Origin: JALZKA01 sp963734015
GTDB taxonomy: Bacteria; Actinomycetota; Thermoleophilia; Solirubrobacterales; 70-9
Assembly (NCBI GenBank): GCA_963734015.1
Contig: CAVTFG010000011.1
Coordinates: 21,529-85,528, forward strand
DNA length: 64,000 bases
Direction: 5' to 3'
Part shown: one piece after another, positions 7,988-16,453 of the stretch
Numbering within the stretch: the first letter of the stretch is position 1
How the letters are laid out: each line of letters starts with the position of its first letter
Notes under the pieces: model-generated
The model's input: only the letters and a program-made list of their open reading frames with translations
Database searches by the model: none
What the model was told of the DNA's origin: nothing
Translations under genes and position numbers: made by a program

Positions 7988-9262
7988 CTATCCCGAGGCG
8001 GAGTCGTCCGCCTCGGCCACGAGGGCGTCGATGCGGTCCAGCTTCTCCTGGAGCGACGCGATCATCGCGTCGAGGCCGGCCCGGGCCTTGTCCGAGCTGG
8101 TCTTGATGCCCGTGAGCATCGAGCGAATGGCCTGCGCCTGCTTGAGCAGCGTGATCGCCTCGGCGGTGATGTCGCGCACGGCCACCGCGTCGACGTCGAG
8201 CTCGCGGTCGCGCGCCATCAGGACTCGCGCCGCGGCGAGCCGATAGGCGACCTCGAGCACCAGCGAGTCGGGCTCCTCGCGGTCGACCGCCACGATCAGC
8301 TTGTTGCCCTCGTACTCGGTGAGCTGCTCGCGGCCGGACGGAACGCGGTCCTCGCCGGCCACGACCAGCACGCCGAACGATGCGGCCCGTGCGGTCATGC
8401 CGCCATTCAGCTCGTTCCAGGCGGCGTGCTTCGAAAGCTTCTTGTCCTTTGCCTCGAACACGATCCGGCCCGTGGACGGCCCCTCGCCGGCGCCGAGCTC
8501 GATCAGCGTGTCGCCCTTCTTGCCGCCGCCTTCGGCGCCCTCGGTACCTGTGTGCGACGCGCAGTCACCGCGGCTGGACGCGATCCGCTCGACCGCCTTG
8601 TGTACGCGCTCCTCGAAGGTGAAGCCCTTGGCGGTGCCGCGCTCGGCCTCGGTGGCCACCCGCTCATCGGCGTCCTCGCGCTCGCGAAGCTCGATCACCT
8701 GGCGCTGGAGCGCCTCGATGCGCTTGCGGTTCGCCTCGCCCTCGTTCTGCTGGCGCTCGTCGAGCGCCTTGAGGCCGCGGACGACGGCTGCCTTGAAGTC
8801 CGTGAGCGGGTTCGCCCCGTCCTCGGCCGAGAACAGCTGGGCGATCTTCGTCCGCTGCTCCTCCAGCGCCTCGGACAGCATGGCGTCGATCTCCTTCTGC
8901 ACGGATCCGTCGCGAGTACCGTCGAAGGTCTCGGCGATCCGCTCGGCAAGCTGCTGATCGCCGGTCTCGAGCGCCTTCGAGAGCCGCTCGCGCAGAGCTC
9001 CTGCGTGGCGCTCGAACTCGGCCCGGACGTAGTCGACGTTGACGGCCGTCTCCTCGGTGTCGAGAACCCGGGCGCCGATCTCGATGGCCTTCGTGATCGT
9101 GACGCCCGGCGGCTGGCCGGCCTCGGCCCGTTCACGAACGACGCGCGCGGCGCGCTCGTCGGTGAGCTCGAGCCGCTCGATCACGAGCCGGTCGCCGATC
9201 GCGCGGACCGCACCCTGATCGATGCCGTCGAGTGGTAGTTGTGGCTTCTCCGAGGCTTCCAT
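7988..9262 (-). CDS. Coiled-coil protein with PD-(D/E)XK-like nuclease domain
   Basis: 424 residues, no export signal. Residues 1-60 form a short folded head, about 75-220 are long charged helices typical of coiled coil (ALQRQVIELREREDADERVA), about 225-345 carry a restriction-endonuclease-like pattern (KKGDTLIEL, then GRIVFEAKDKK, giving D...E-x-K), and the tail is again helical. The core resembles the DUF2130/RmuC type of coiled-coil nuclease in layout, but no close family is recognised. No partner gene lies nearby. Nuclease activity is inferred from the pattern only. Confidence 0.65.
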   Translation of the reverse strand: MEASEKPQLPLDGIDQGAVRAIGDRLVIERLELTDERAARVVRERAEAGQPPGVTITKAIEIGARVLDTEETAVNVDYVRAEFERHAGALRERLSKALETGDQQLAERIAETFDGTRDGSVQKEIDAMLSEALEEQRTKIAQLFSAEDGANPLTDFKAAVVRGLKALDERQQNEGEANRKRIEALQRQVIELREREDADERVATEAERGTAKGFTFEERVHKAVERIASSRGDCASHTGTEGAEGGGKKGDTLIELGAGEGPSTGRIVFEAKDKKLSKHAAWNELNGGMTARAASFGVLVVAGEDRVPSGREQLTEYEGNKLIVAVDREEPDSLVLEVAYRLAAARVLMARDRELDVDAVAVRDITAEAITLLKQAQAIRSMLTGIKTSSDKARAGLDAMIASLQEKLDRIDALVAEADDSASG

Positions 9263-9349
9263 AGTGGACGTTTCAAGGTAGTCGCGCGACCGGACGGGAA
9301 CCTGACAGCTGCAACGCGGCTACCATCCCGCGGCCCTCCAATGAAATGG

Positions 9350-9394
9350 GTGAGCGACGTAAGGCGCGAAAGAAACACTGCCTCCCTGGCAAGG
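9350..9394 (+). repeat. Intergenic repeat family 1, copy A
   Basis: Starts GTGAGCGACGTAAGGCGCGA and ends CCTCCCTGGCAAGG. Related copies lie at 41781-41825 (plus) and 18481-18534 (minus). Its first part folds as GCGAC-GTAA-GGCGC, a stem capped by a GNRA-type loop. It ends 13 bases before the ccr start. Confidence 0.7.
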
Positions 9395-9407
9395 GATTGA
9401 GTTAGGA

Positions 9408-10676
9408 GTGACGCAAGAAGTGGCTGTAGACGTATCCGAGGTCTCGAAGCTCGACGTGGAGCCCGGCTCGCTGCCGGAGACGATGGCGGCGTGGGTCATC
9501 CGGCCCGAGCGCGAGGGCGAGCCGAAGGACGCCTTCCAGATCGAGGAGATCGAGGTCCCCGAGCCGCAGGCGTTCGAGGTGATCGTCCGGGTCATGGCCG
9601 CCGGCGTCAACTTCAACAACGTCTGGGCGGCGCTCGGCAAGCCCGTTTCCGTGTTCGGCTACGGCGACCACCCGGAGTACGGCCACCACATCGGCGGCTC
9701 GGATGCCTCGGGCGTGGTCTGGAAGGTCGGCCCCGGAGTCACCAATTGGAAGCCCGGCGACGAGGTGGTGGTCCACTGCAACCAGGCGTCCTACGAGGAC
9801 GTCGAGGTTCACGGCCTCGACCCGTTGGCGGCGCCCAGCCAGAAGATCTGGGGCTATGAGACCACCTGGGGCTCGTTCGCCCAGTTCACGAAGGTCCAGG
9901 CCCAGCAGCTCCTGCCGAAGCCGAAGAACCTCTCGTGGGTCGACTCGTCGGCCTACGGCCTCACGTACTTCACCGCCTACCGCATGCTGATGGACCGCTG
10001 CAGGGTGCAGGCCGGTCACAACGTCCTCATCTGGGGCGCCGCCGGCGGCCTCGGCGTCTTCGCGACGCAGATCTGCAAGGCGGCGGGCGCCAACGCGGTC
10101 GGCGTCGTCTCGTCGGCGGAGAAGGGCCGGCTGGTGAAGTCGCTCGGTGCCGTCGACTACATCGACCGCAACGAGTTCGCCGGGATGATGCGCAAGGGCG
10201 GCGAGACGCCGGACGAGGAGAAGGAGCGCTTCGGTGTGAGCAGGGCGTTCGCGAAGAAGGTGAAGTCGATCCTGGGCGACGCGCCCGACATCGTCTTCGA
10301 GCACGTCGGCCAGGCGACGTTCCCCACCTCCGTCTTCACCGTCAAGCCGTTCGGCAAGGTCGTGATCTGCGGAGCCACCTCGGGCTACACCCTCGACTTC
10401 GACGTCCGCTATCTGTGGATGAAGCAGAAGGAGATCCTGGGCTCGCACTTCGCGAACGCGTACGAGTGCATGCGCGCCAACCAGCTCATGGCGGAGGGCA
10501 AGATCCGCCCGGTGCTGTGGAAGGCGATGGGCTTCGACGGAGTCCCCGAGGCGCATCAGCTCATGCACGAGAACAAGCACGCGGGCAAGATCACGACGAT
10601 GGTCGGCGCCACCGACAAGGACGAGGGCCAGGACGTGGACGGTCCGGGCGCGATCTGGGCCGAGGTGGGCGCGTAG
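9408..10676 (+). CDS. ccr: Crotonyl-CoA carboxylase/reductase
   Basis: 422-residue zinc-free medium-chain dehydrogenase-type enzyme that reduces crotonyl-CoA with NADPH while fixing CO2, giving ethylmalonyl-CoA; it is the signature enzyme of the ethylmalonyl-CoA pathway. The Ccr-specific segments AAWVIRPEREGEPKDAFQIE, GVNFNNVWAALGKPVSVF and the nucleotide-binding WGAAGGLG are present, and the length is typical. The start is GTG at 9408; a second in-frame GTG at 9420 is possible because AGGAG (9404-9408) would then be its ribosome site. Other pathway genes lie at 14439, 20735, 23893 and 25741. Repeat copy A lies just upstream. Confidence 0.95.
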   Translation: MTQEVAVDVSEVSKLDVEPGSLPETMAAWVIRPEREGEPKDAFQIEEIEVPEPQAFEVIVRVMAAGVNFNNVWAALGKPVSVFGYGDHPEYGHHIGGSDASGVVWKVGPGVTNWKPGDEVVVHCNQASYEDVEVHGLDPLAAPSQKIWGYETTWGSFAQFTKVQAQQLLPKPKNLSWVDSSAYGLTYFTAYRMLMDRCRVQAGHNVLIWGAAGGLGVFATQICKAAGANAVGVVSSAEKGRLVKSLGAVDYIDRNEFAGMMRKGGETPDEEKERFGVSRAFAKKVKSILGDAPDIVFEHVGQATFPTSVFTVKPFGKVVICGATSGYTLDFDVRYLWMKQKEILGSHFANAYECMRANQLMAEGKIRPVLWKAMGFDGVPEAHQLMHENKHAGKITTMVGATDKDEGQDVDGPGAIWAEVGA

Positions 10677-10696
10677 CCAGGGTTAGGATCACTTCG

Positions 10697-11005
10697 ATGC
10701 AGCTGAACTACATCGAGTGGCACGTCACGCCGTTCCGATCCGAGCAATGGCTCGAGATCTGGCGGCCGGCGCTCGACCGGGCCCTCGCGGCCGGCGCCAG
10801 CACCTGCTACCTCACGCGGAACATCGACGACCCGCTCCACTTCCGCCAGGTGTCCGTGTGGGAGGACCCGTCGGACTTCGATGCCTACTGGGCGTCGGAC
10901 GAGATCGCGCGCCTTCGCCAGGAGGCGATGGCTTACTACCACAAGCCGGTCGTCTCGGTCTGGCACTCGCTCGCCGCCGAGGCGGCACTCGACCGCAGCG
11001 CGTAG
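10697..11005 (+). CDS. Hypothetical protein, 102 aa, possible dimeric alpha/beta barrel
   Basis: Starts MQLNYIEWHVTPFRSEQWLE; the alternation of strands and helices and the VSVWEDPSDFDAYWAS segment suggest a ferredoxin-like (ABM-type) fold, without recognised catalytic residues. The ATG at 10697 follows a TAGGAT box (10684-10689) by seven bases, so it probably has its own leaderless promoter immediately after ccr. It may also be read through from ccr. Function unknown. Confidence 0.7.
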   Translation: MQLNYIEWHVTPFRSEQWLEIWRPALDRALAAGASTCYLTRNIDDPLHFRQVSVWEDPSDFDAYWASDEIARLRQEAMAYYHKPVVSVWHSLAAEAALDRSA

Positions 11006-11008
11006 CGC

Positions 11009-11938
11009 CTAAGCCACGACCTGAAGCCGTGCGTGCTGCTTCGCGAAGCGCTCGCCCGCCTCGACGAGAACGCTGAGCATCGCATCGGTCGCCGCTGAGC
11101 GGGTGCGCCGCGTCTCGGCCCAAACCCGTCGGACGGGCGCGGGCGGCTCGGTGGGCAGGACGACGATGTCGCTGCGCAGCGTGGGCAGGGCGAGGTCGGG
11201 CAGGAGCGTCACGCCGAGCCCGGCGGCCACGAAGCCCTGGAGCACGTTGTAGTCGTCGGACTCGAACCCGACCCGCGGCTCGTACCCCGCGTCGCGGCAG
11301 GCCCGTTTCACCATCTCGCCGCAGGAGCTCGGCGAGTCGCCGCTCAGCCAGACGTCGTCGCTGAGATCGGTCATGTTCACCTTCGCCCTGGACGCCAGTT
11401 CGTGCTGGGCGGGCAGCGCGACGTGCATCGATTCGGTGAGGAGGAGGCTGCGCTCGAGGTCGCGCTCGTCTGAGCCGGGCAGCGCCAGGTAGTCGAAGGT
11501 GAGCGCGAGGTCGATCTCACCGGCCCGCAGGCGCGGGAGCGACTCCTCGGGCTCGGCCTCGGTGACGCTCAGGCGGACCTTGGGATGACGCTCGACGAAG
11601 TCGGAGACCGCCATCGTCAAGAGCGTCGCGCTCGCGCTGGGAAAGCTCGCGATCCGCACCTCGCCGCCCTCGAGCCCGGCGATCGCGGCCAGTTCGCGCT
11701 CGGCCTCGTCGAGCCGGGCGATCGCCGCATCGGCGTGATCCACGAGCACGCGGCCCGCGTCGGTGGGCAGCGTGCCCTCGCGGGTGCGCTCCAGGAGCTT
11801 CATCCCGACCTCGCGCTCGAGCGTCGCCACCTGCTGGCTCACGGCCGACTGCGACAGGTAGAGCGCCTCGGCGGCGGCCGAGAACGAGCCCCGGGCCGCG
11901 ACCTCACGCAGGATCCGTAGCCGCTTCACATCAAGCAT
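11009..11938 (-). CDS. LysR family transcriptional regulator
   Basis: 309 residues: N-terminal winged helix (about 1-60, SFSAAAEALYLSQSAVSQQV) and a C-terminal periplasmic-binding-type effector domain (about 90-295). The ATG at 11938 is preceded by a TAAGGT box six bases upstream (plus 11945-11950) inside the inverted repeat ATAAG-N5-CTTAT, a plausible autoregulatory site. It is convergent with the ccr side and divergent from a small gene at 12053. Control of either neighbour is possible but not shown. Confidence 0.92.
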   Translation of the reverse strand: MLDVKRLRILREVAARGSFSAAAEALYLSQSAVSQQVATLEREVGMKLLERTREGTLPTDAGRVLVDHADAAIARLDEAERELAAIAGLEGGEVRIASFPSASATLLTMAVSDFVERHPKVRLSVTEAEPEESLPRLRAGEIDLALTFDYLALPGSDERDLERSLLLTESMHVALPAQHELASRAKVNMTDLSDDVWLSGDSPSSCGEMVKRACRDAGYEPRVGFESDDYNVLQGFVAAGLGVTLLPDLALPTLRSDIVVLPTEPPAPVRRVWAETRRTRSAATDAMLSVLVEAGERFAKQHARLQVVA

Positions 11939-11951
11939 AAGTGCACCTTAT
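11937..11951. promoter_or_regulatory. Inverted repeat ATAAG-TGCAC-CTTAT over lysR start
   Basis: Perfect 5-5-5 symmetry, the length of a LysR T-N11-A box, overlapping both the regulator ATG and its -10. Autorepression is the simplest reading. Confidence 0.5.
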
Positions 11952-12052
11952 CAGATCTCGCAGAAGTTCCTGTTGCGCTTATTCCACTCCGGCGCGACCA
12001 TGACTGCATCACGAACGACCGCTGTCGATCGTTCAGGAGACGGAGGCCAAAG

Positions 12053-12433
12053 ATGAGGCAACAGACCGAGATCCAGAAGATGACCGAGGTGACGATCCGC
12101 AAGCTCACCGGCGACGACACTCCGGCCGTGCTGCGCCTCGTCCAGCTCGATTCGGCGGACCCACCGGAGGGCGAGCTCCTCGGCGCCGAGATCGACGGCA
12201 CGCTCGTGGCGTTCGCCCCGATCTCCGGCGGCAGGACCGTCGCGGATCCGTTCAGCCGGACCTCGGAGCTCAGCGCGCTGCTGTCGTTGCGTGCCGCTCA
12301 GCTCCGCGGGCACCAGCACCGGAGCCGCCGGTTCGGCGGACTGTTCCACCGGGACCAAAGCCATCCCGCGCGCCCGTCGGCTCCAGCTCCCCCCGGCGCG
12401 GGCGACCGGCTCCTGAGCCAGTCTCTGCGCTGA
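12053..12433 (+). CDS. Small GNAT-like protein
   Basis: 126 residues. The first 80 (VTIRKLTGDDTPAVLRLVQL, then LLGAEIDGTLVAFAPISGG and RTVADPFSRTSELSALLSLR) match a truncated GNAT-fold protein that is common in related actinobacteria and lacks the usual acetyl-CoA loop. The last 45 residues are low-complexity and basic. The GGAGACGGAGG stretch supports the ATG at 12053. It lies divergent from the LysR gene and ends before a strong terminator. Enzyme activity is doubtful. Confidence 0.6.
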   Translation: MRQQTEIQKMTEVTIRKLTGDDTPAVLRLVQLDSADPPEGELLGAEIDGTLVAFAPISGGRTVADPFSRTSELSALLSLRAAQLRGHQHRSRRFGGLFHRDQSHPARPSAPAPPGAGDRLLSQSLR

Positions 12434-12450
12434 CCCTCCCGCGCGCATCC

Positions 12451-12493
12451 GACGCCTCGGCGGGCCCCGGCCGCCGAGGCGTCAGCCTTTTTC
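12451..12493. terminator. Strong intrinsic terminator
   Basis: A perfect 13-bp stem (12451-12463 with 12471-12483), seven-base loop, followed by AGCCTTTTT on the plus strand. It ends the small GNAT-like gene and overlaps the clpS stop codon, so it may serve both strands. Confidence 0.85.
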
Positions 12494-12772
12494 GAGCGGG
12501 GCCATTGTGAGCCCCGCCTGCTCCAGCTGCTCCCAGTAGAGCTCGGCCGGCTCGCGCTGGCCGGTCCAGACGATCGCCTGGCCCGAATTGTGGATCTGGT
12601 CCGCGAACCGGTAGCCGGCATCGAGGTTCACGCCGGGGATCACCCGGGCGAGCGTCTTCGCCACGTGGTCGAACGTGTTGTGGCTGTCGTTGAGCACGAT
12701 CACGCGCCAGCTCCCTCCCAGCCCCGAGCCGGGCCCGGCGCCACGCGGACGTTCGATCGTCTCCGTGCTCAT
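12482..12772 (-). CDS. clpS: ATP-dependent Clp protease adaptor ClpS
   Basis: 96-residue adaptor that delivers N-end-rule substrates to the ClpAP/ClpCP protease. The core reads WRVIVLNDSHNTFDHVAKTL, then AGYRFADQIHNSGQAIVW and ends QAGLTMAPLEKG, all family hallmarks; the substrate-pocket N-D-x-H-N-T-F is intact. The ATG at 12772 is chosen because a TACGCT box (plus 12779-12784) lies six bases upstream and family similarity begins soon after. No Clp ATPase gene lies nearby. Confidence 0.9.
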   Translation of the reverse strand: MSTETIERPRGAGPGSGLGGSWRVIVLNDSHNTFDHVAKTLARVIPGVNLDAGYRFADQIHNSGQAIVWTGQREPAELYWEQLEQAGLTMAPLEKG

Positions 12773-12812
12773 GGAGAAAGCGTAGGAGCGCTGTCGGTGG
12801 CGTGCGGTTCCG

Positions 12813-13502
12813 CTACTCGGCGATGCCGACGCGAACCCGGGTGAACGAGCCCACGGTGGGACGGCTCGACTTCTTGCGGCTCCCGATGCCGAAGCCGACC
12901 TTGCGCCCGCCGACCTGGTCGGGGTTCGGATCGACCACCGAGACCAGTTCGTCACCGTTCACCAGCGCCCTGATCCTCGCGCCCTTGGCTTCGAGGCGCA
13001 GCGCGTTCGGCTTGTTCAGCTTCCGGATCGCGTTGCTGCGGCCCGCCTCGGAGACGGCGTTCGCCGACGGGCTTCGATCGAGCTTGTAGCGGCCGCTCTT
13101 GGGCCGGATCTGGAGCTCGTACCAGTCGCCGCGGCCCAGCCGGAGCTTGACCGCCAGATAAGCCGACTTGCGCAGGGCCTTCGGGGTCTTCCTCGGCAGG
13201 ATCTGGCCCTTGGCGAAGATCACGTGGTTGGGCTGCGCGGCATCACCGACGACCGGCGGGCTGAACTCGCAGAGGCGCTTGCCGTTCACGGTCACGTTCA
13301 TCGACTTCGCGCCCTTGCGATAGCGCTTGTCGCATTTCTTGCCACCGCCTGTGCGCTTGATCTCCTTGTAGGCGCCTCGCGACGAGAAGCCGTTCCCGTA
13401 GACGTAGACGATCGCGGCCGCGCTGGCCGTCAGGGCAAGCGAGAGGGCCCCCGCGGTCAGCAGCAGGGCGAGCGTGCGTGTGGGTTTGCGCTTCGGAAGC
13501 AT
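12813..13502 (-). CDS. Secreted protein with predicted concanavalin-like domain
   Basis: 229 residues with a signal peptide (basic MLPKRKPTRT, then a hydrophobic core ending ASAAA). The mature part is basic with a beta-rich pattern (DWYELQIRPKSGRYKL, KPNALRLEAKGARIRALVNG, VGFGIGSRKKSSRPTVGSF) like laminin-G/DUF1080-type sandwiches. Two cysteines (KKCDKRY and KRLCEF) could form a disulfide. TAGGCT at plus 13512-13517 lies nine bases before the ATG. No function is assigned. Confidence 0.75.
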   Translation of the reverse strand: MLPKRKPTRTLALLLTAGALSLALTASAAAIVYVYGNGFSSRGAYKEIKRTGGGKKCDKRYRKGAKSMNVTVNGKRLCEFSPPVVGDAAQPNHVIFAKGQILPRKTPKALRKSAYLAVKLRLGRGDWYELQIRPKSGRYKLDRSPSANAVSEAGRSNAIRKLNKPNALRLEAKGARIRALVNGDELVSVVDPNPDQVGGRKVGFGIGSRKKSSRPTVGSFTRVRVGIAE

Positions 13503-13570
13503 GAACGGATGAGCCTAGAGGGAAAGACACGCGCCAAGGCCCAAAGGTGCGGTGCCGTGAATGCTCGCGC

Positions 13571-14413
13571 TCAGGCGGCCTGCTCGGCCTCGCGGCGCTT
13601 GCGCCAGTAGCGGTCGAGCCCCAGCCAGAGCTGATCCGGCGGCATCGCCTGTCGCAGGCGCTCCGCGATCTCACCGCCCTCGGCGTCGAAGCGGCCCGCG
13701 AGCCAGGCGGCGAACCGCGCCCGATCCCCGGGCTCGCTCTCCGCGGTGGCCTCCGCCAGCCAGGACTCGAGCCGGCCGAGCTGGCCCGCGACATCCGCGC
13801 TCGCCCCGAAATGAGTGATGCAGAGCCGCGCGGGATCGAGCGAGCGCAGCATCGCCAGCGACTCGCGCCAGGCCTCGACCTCGATCTCGGGCGGCGGCGT
13901 CGGCGCGGCGACGAGCTCGGAGGGCGGCACCCGGACCCCGGCGACGTCGCCGCAGTAGGCGTCGCGCGACGCGGGGTCGAAGTAGACGACGTGGTGGCGC
14001 GCGTGGCCCGGTGCGTAGTGCACCTCGAGGCCCTCGACCTCCTCCCCGCCCTCGAGGACGGTCACCCGCTCGGCCGGCACGGGTGCGACCTCGCCCCACA
14101 GCGTCTCCATCTGGTCGCCGTAGAGGCGGCCGGCGCTCGCGACCAGGCGCGACGGGTCGATCACGTGCGGGGCGCCGACCTCGTGGACGTAGACCCGGAG
14201 GTCCGGGAAACGCCGCGCGAGGACGCCCGACGCCCCGGCGTGGTCGAGGTGGATGTGGCTGAGGAGCAGCGCGCGGGGCTCGGCCTCGACCCCGGCCAGG
14301 AGCGTGTGCGAGCAGGACGCCGGGCCCGGGTCGACGATCACGCCGGGCTGGACCTCCCAGGCGCCGATCACCCGGTCGCGGCCCATGTGCATGCAGTCGA
14401 TGACGTTCGCCAT
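13571..14413 (-). CDS. Metallo-beta-lactamase fold hydrolase
   Basis: 280 residues with the complete MBL metal motifs: SHIHLDHAG (HxHxDH at about 53-58), the distal histidine in PGHARHH, the bridging Asp in GDVAG and a late histidine in CITHFG. The C-terminal 80 residues are helical. Substrate unknown; thioesterase- or glyoxalase II-type hydrolysis is possible. It is transcribed divergently from ecm across only 25 bp, with overlapping -10 boxes, so the two genes may be co-regulated. Confidence 0.88.
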   Translation of the reverse strand: MANVIDCMHMGRDRVIGAWEVQPGVIVDPGPASCSHTLLAGVEAEPRALLLSHIHLDHAGASGVLARRFPDLRVYVHEVGAPHVIDPSRLVASAGRLYGDQMETLWGEVAPVPAERVTVLEGGEEVEGLEVHYAPGHARHHVVYFDPASRDAYCGDVAGVRVPPSELVAAPTPPPEIEVEAWRESLAMLRSLDPARLCITHFGASADVAGQLGRLESWLAEATAESEPGDRARFAAWLAGRFDAEGGEIAERLRQAMPPDQLWLGLDRYWRKRREAEQAA

Positions 14414-14422
14414 CGCAAGAGA

Positions 14423-14432
14423 AACCTAGAAT
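14423..14432. promoter_or_regulatory. Overlapping divergent leaderless promoters (MBL hydrolase / ecm)
   Basis: Minus-strand TAGGTT (plus 14423-14428) serves the ATG at 14413 and plus-strand TAGAAT (14427-14432) serves the ATG at 14439. They share two bases, so both promoters can hardly be occupied at once. Confidence 0.6.
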
Positions 14433-14438
14433 GTCGGT

Positions 14439-16440
14439 ATGGCCGAGCACCGCCTGCCCGACCCGGACCGCCCCTGGGTCATGCGCACGTACGCGGGCCA
14501 TTCGGACGCCCGCCGGTCGAACGAGCTCTACCGCCGCAACCTCGCGAAGGGCCAGACGGGCCTGTCCGTCGCCTTCGACCTGCCCACCCAGACCGGGTAC
14601 GACCCCGACGCCGTGCTGGCGCGTGGCGAGGTCGGCAAGGTCGGCGTCTCGATCGCGCACAAGGGCGACATGCACGCCCTGTTCGACGGCATCCCGCTGG
14701 GCGAGATGAACACGTCGATGACGATCAACGCAACCGCGGCCTGGCTGCTGGGCCTCTACTGCGCGGTCGCCGAGGAGAACGGAGTCGAGCTGTCGGCGCT
14801 CAAGGGGACCACCCAGAACGACATCATCAAGGAGTACCTCTCGCGCGGCACCTACGCCTTCCCGCCCGGCCCGTCGATGCGCCTGATCGCGGACACCGTC
14901 GCGTTCTCCGTCAACGAGATCCCGAGCTGGAACCCGACCAACGTCTGCAGCTACCACCTCCAGGAGGCCGGGGCCACGCCCGTCCAGGAGATCGCGTACG
15001 CGCTCTCGACCGCGATCGCAGTGCTCGACGAGGTGCGCTCGCGCGGCCAGGTGGCCGAGGAGGACTTCCCGAAGGTCTTCGGCCGGATCTCGTTCTTCGT
15101 CAACGCCGGTGTCCGGTTCATCGAGGAGCACGCGAAGCTGCGCGCGATGTCCGAGCTCTGGGAGGAGATCGGGCGCGACCGCTACGGCGTCACGGACGAG
15201 AAGTACCTGCGGCTGCGCTACGGCGTGCAGGTCAACTCGCTCGGCCTGACCGAGTCGCAGCCGGAGAACAACGTCCCGCGGATCGTGCTCGAGGCCCTTG
15301 CGGTGACGCTCGGCCGCGACGCCCGCGCCCGGGCGATCCAGCTGCCCGCCTGGAACGAGGCCCTCGGCCTGCCCCGGCCGTGGGACCAGCAGTGGAGCCT
15401 CCGCATCCAGCAGATCCTCGCCTTCGAGACCGACCTCCTGGAGTACCCGGACATCTTCGAGGGCTCGAAGGTCATGGACGGGCTCGTCGCCGAGCTGGTG
15501 GACGGCGCCCGGGCCGAAATGGCGGTGGTCGAGGAGCAGGGTGGCGCGGTCGAGGCGGTGCCCTACATGAAGGCCCGCCTGGTCGAGTCGCACCGCGAGC
15601 GGATCGCCCGGATCGAGCGGGGCGAGATCAAGGTGATCGGCCAGAACTCGTTCACGGAGTCCGAGGACTCGCCGCTCACCGCGGACGCGGACGGCGGCAT
15701 CCTCACGCCCGATCCGGAGGTCGAGCGCGAGTGCCGCGACGCCCTCGAGAAACTGGCGCGCGGAGCGGGATTCGGACGCCGTCGAGAAGGCGCTCGCCGA
15801 CCTGCGCGAGGCCGCCGCCGACGAGCAGCGGAACATCATGCCCGCCACGATCGCGGCGGCCAAGGCGGGCGTGACGACCGGCGAGTGGGCGCAGGCCCTG
15901 CGCGATGCGTTCGGCGACTACCGCGGGCCGACCGGAGTCGGCGCGTCGTCGTCCGGAGCGTCCGAGGAGCTGCTCGCCGGAATTCGCGCGCGGGTGGACG
16001 AGGTCTCCGACGCGCTCGGGCACCGGATCCGCATCCTGGTCGGCAAGCCCGGCCTCGACGGGCACTCCAACGGCGCCGAGCAGATCGCGGTGCGTGCGCG
16101 AGACGTGGGCATGGAGGTGATCTACCAGGGGATCCGCCTCACGCCCGAGCAGATCGCGGCGTCGGCGGCCGACGAGGACGTGGACGTCGTCGGGCTCTCG
16201 ATCCTGTCCGGCTCACACCTGGAGCTGATCCCGGACACGGTCCGGATGCTGCGCGAGCGCGACGTCGACGCGCCGGTCGTGATCGGCGGCATCATCCCCG
16301 CCGGCCACGAGCAGAAACTGCTCGACGCCGGCGTGGCCCGCGTCTACACGCCGAAGGACTTCGAGATCAACCGGATCATGGGCGAGATCGTGGAGCTGAT
16401 CGCCCAGCGGGCCGGCGCCGAGGCGAAGGCTCCCGCCTGA
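14439..16440 (+). CDS. ecm: Ethylmalonyl-CoA mutase, interrupted by a +1 frameshift
   Basis: B12-dependent mutase turning ethylmalonyl-CoA into methylsuccinyl-CoA. The catalytic barrel (MRTYAGHSDARRSNELYRRN, VAFDLPTQTGYDPD) is open from 14439; the B12 domain (GKPGLDGHSNGAEQIAVRAR with the cobalt-ligand D-x-H-x-x-G, then LSILSGSH and VIGGIIP) continues to 16440 in the next frame. The switch is at 15747-15756, where GAGAAACTGG carries one extra base relative to an expected GAG-AAG-TGG. Repaired, the product is about 666 residues, the usual size for single-chain Ecm. IYQGIRLTPEQI favours Ecm over methylmalonyl-CoA mutase. As written, a barrel with a junk tail would be made, plus possibly a B12 domain from 15838. 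Confidence 0.88.
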
Positions 16441-16453
16441 CCGGCGTGTACCG

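Noticed and set aside
15747..15756. Programmed +1 frameshift in ecm
   Set aside because: No slippery codon with stop or stimulatory structure is evident at the site, and similar shifts occur in unrelated genes, which favours an indel.
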